This document shows positions 63,087-64,000 of a stretch of 64,000 nucleotides of DNA, piece by piece. The translations under genes were made by a program, and so were the position numbers. Below the pieces are notes generated by a model. The model worked only from the letters and a program-made list of their open reading frames with translations, did no database searches and had not been told where the DNA came from. How positions within the stretch are numbered: the first letter of the stretch is position 1; each line of letters opens with the position of its first letter. The DNA is taken from contig NZ_PHQQ01000015.1 of NCBI RefSeq assembly GCF_002909235.1, forward strand, positions 62,001 through 126,000. Reading direction: 5' to 3'. This DNA comes from Arenibacter catalasegens (lineage in GTDB: Bacteria > Bacteroidota > Bacteroidia > Flavobacteriales > Flavobacteriaceae).

Positions 63087-64000
63087 ATGATGTCACTTAA
63101 AAACCAAGAAAAAAAATTACCAAACTCGATGATTACAGTAATTCCAAAGTTTACTAAGGCTGTATACAAGATTACCGGTTTTAACCACAACAACTCCAAC
63201 ACCTTTAAAAACCCGGTTTTTATTTTACTGAGCATACTACTCTTGTTTTCACTCACATTGGCATATTCCAATCATTTCTTAAATGGGTTTCATTTTGATG
63301 ACAGCCATACCATTGAGGATAACAATGCTATTAAAGAGGTGAATGTCATATCATTTTTCAAGGATGCCACCACCTTTAGTTCACTCCCTAGCAATCAGAC
63401 CTATCGGCCTTATACTACCCTAGAAAATGCCATCGATTTTAAACTGGGAAACGGTTTGGACCCATGGACATTCCATATCCATATTTTTATTTTTTTCTTA
63501 TTTACCTGTGCTGCTCTCTGCCTTTTTGTGAAAAAACTATTGGACCAGCTAGAATTCTCCCACTATAATCAGTTTTGGGGATTACTGGTCGCTGCAGCAT
63601 TTGGTTTACTATGTGCTAATGCGGAAACGGTAAATTATATTATTCAACGGTCGGAAATTATTGCAGGGTTTTATGTCTTATTAGGATTTGTCGCATTTCT
63701 AAGTGGTGGTAAATGGCGAAAATGGCATCTCTATCTCATTTTTCCATTTATTGGCTTCTTTTCCAAGGAAATGGCTTTGGTTTTTTCGCCGCTATTATTT
63801 CTTTATTTCTTAGTTTTTGAGGAAGAGGTAGACCTTTTACACTTTTATAGGACAACTGAGTTTAAAAAATGTATCCGCTCCTTTGTCAAGGTGTTTCCTT
63901 CCTTTATACTGACCGTAGCATTTTTAGTGTTCTATTTCAGCATGTTACCGGATACCTTTGCCCCAGGTGGACCTGATCGGTACAATTATTTGATTACCCA
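63087..64000 (+). CDS. TMTC-like membrane O-glycosyltransferase, N-terminal part
   Basis: Starts at the ATG at 63087 (a second ATG follows directly) and runs off the right edge; 304 codons are visible with no stop. It begins with a membrane helix (about 44-62), then a luminal or periplasmic loop with FHFDDSHTIEDN, YRPYTTLENA and IQRSEIIAGF, the order of conserved features of the TMTC/protein O-mannosyltransferase-like family (DD near the first loop, later R-x-E-x-x-A). Four or five further helices follow. It would transfer a sugar from a lipid donor to a protein or other acceptor. The C-terminal half, often TPR, is outside the window. Confidence 0.8.
   Translation, partial: MMSLKNQEKKLPNSMITVIPKFTKAVYKITGFNHNNSNTFKNPVFILLSILLLFSLTLAYSNHFLNGFHFDDSHTIEDNNAIKEVNVISFFKDATTFSSLPSNQTYRPYTTLENAIDFKLGNGLDPWTFHIHIFIFFLFTCAALCLFVKKLLDQLEFSHYNQFWGLLVAAAFGLLCANAETVNYIIQRSEIIAGFYVLLGFVAFLSGGKWRKWHLYLIFPFIGFFSKEMALVFSPLLFLYFLVFEEEVDLLHFYRTTEFKKCIRSFVKVFPSFILTVAFLVFYFSMLPDTFAPGGPDRYNYLIT

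Overview
The window is a stretch of a Bacteroidota chromosome, most likely a flavobacterium (family Flavobacteriaceae). The evidence is a SusC/SusD pair followed by a VCBS-repeat protein, paired BlaI/M56-peptidase modules, several families typical of this group (DUF4230, DUF4260, DUF4407, four-helix-bundle IVS protein, 23S-IVS-like), low G+C intergenic DNA, and almost no Shine-Dalgarno sites. Genus cannot be fixed from the sequence.

Layout. (1) 1-5100: minus-strand nutrient-uptake cluster, susC > susD > VCBS-repeat protein (cut by the window edge). (2) 5101-6492: gene-poor junction with two tRNA 3'-end scars, one tRNA-Val-like and one tRNA-Leu. (3) 6440-30745: a roughly 24-kb genomic island bounded by a 53-bp perfect direct repeat. 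The right copy lies inside an intact tRNA-Leu(UAG) gene and the left copy is a displaced 3' half. The island holds a tyrosine recombinase at its left end, an excisionase-like HTH protein at its right end, and between them mostly defence or conflict genes: an AbiEi-type antitoxin whose toxin partner is reduced to a 50-codon stub, a broken mobilisation module (mobC plus relaxase remnant), a RecB-like nuclease/RNase H-like/SF1 helicase fusion, a type I restriction-modification operon hsdM-hsdS-[NACHT-TOPRIM]-[AlbA_2/HATPase]-hsdR, and a 1380-residue helicase with a Vsr-like nuclease and a GreA/B C-terminal domain. A decayed att-like sequence with its own pair of repeats lies just inside the right end, which suggests a second integration at the same tRNA.

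(4) 30888-36984: M20 dipeptidase, a BlaI/M56 pair with a tandem operator, two blocks of dispersed palindromic repeats, and an unrecognised secreted or anchored protein. (5) 37233-47747: TPR histidine kinase plus LuxR-type response regulator, then a run of mostly housekeeping or conserved-unknown genes (DUF4407, DUF998, YdjM-like hydrolase, membrane MutS-like ATPase, MmcQ/YjbR, GNAT, Dabb, DUF4230, DUF4260, cyclase). (6) 47753-50738: a GIY-YIG nuclease gene bracketed by inverted 15-bp repeats, hemW, an IVS-type four-helix-bundle gene, ruvC and a TonB-C-like lipoprotein. (7) 50781-54888: a second BlaI/M56 operon (blaI > M56 peptidase with two TonB-C repeats > TPR protein with a frameshift in an A6 tract) with a triple operator, followed by repeat-rich non-coding DNA. 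(8) 54889-55965: DUF456 protein and nitroreductase. (9) 56013-61892: histidine utilisation, a divergent LysR regulator and hutH-hutI-hutU, with no hutG in the window. (10) 62133-64000: a zinc-ribbon methyltransferase and the start of a TMTC-like membrane glycosyltransferase.

The most unusual content is the island. It has traceable att architecture on several levels, and its type I R-M operon carries a NACHT-TOPRIM ATPase and an AlbA/HATPase protein between the specificity and restriction subunits.
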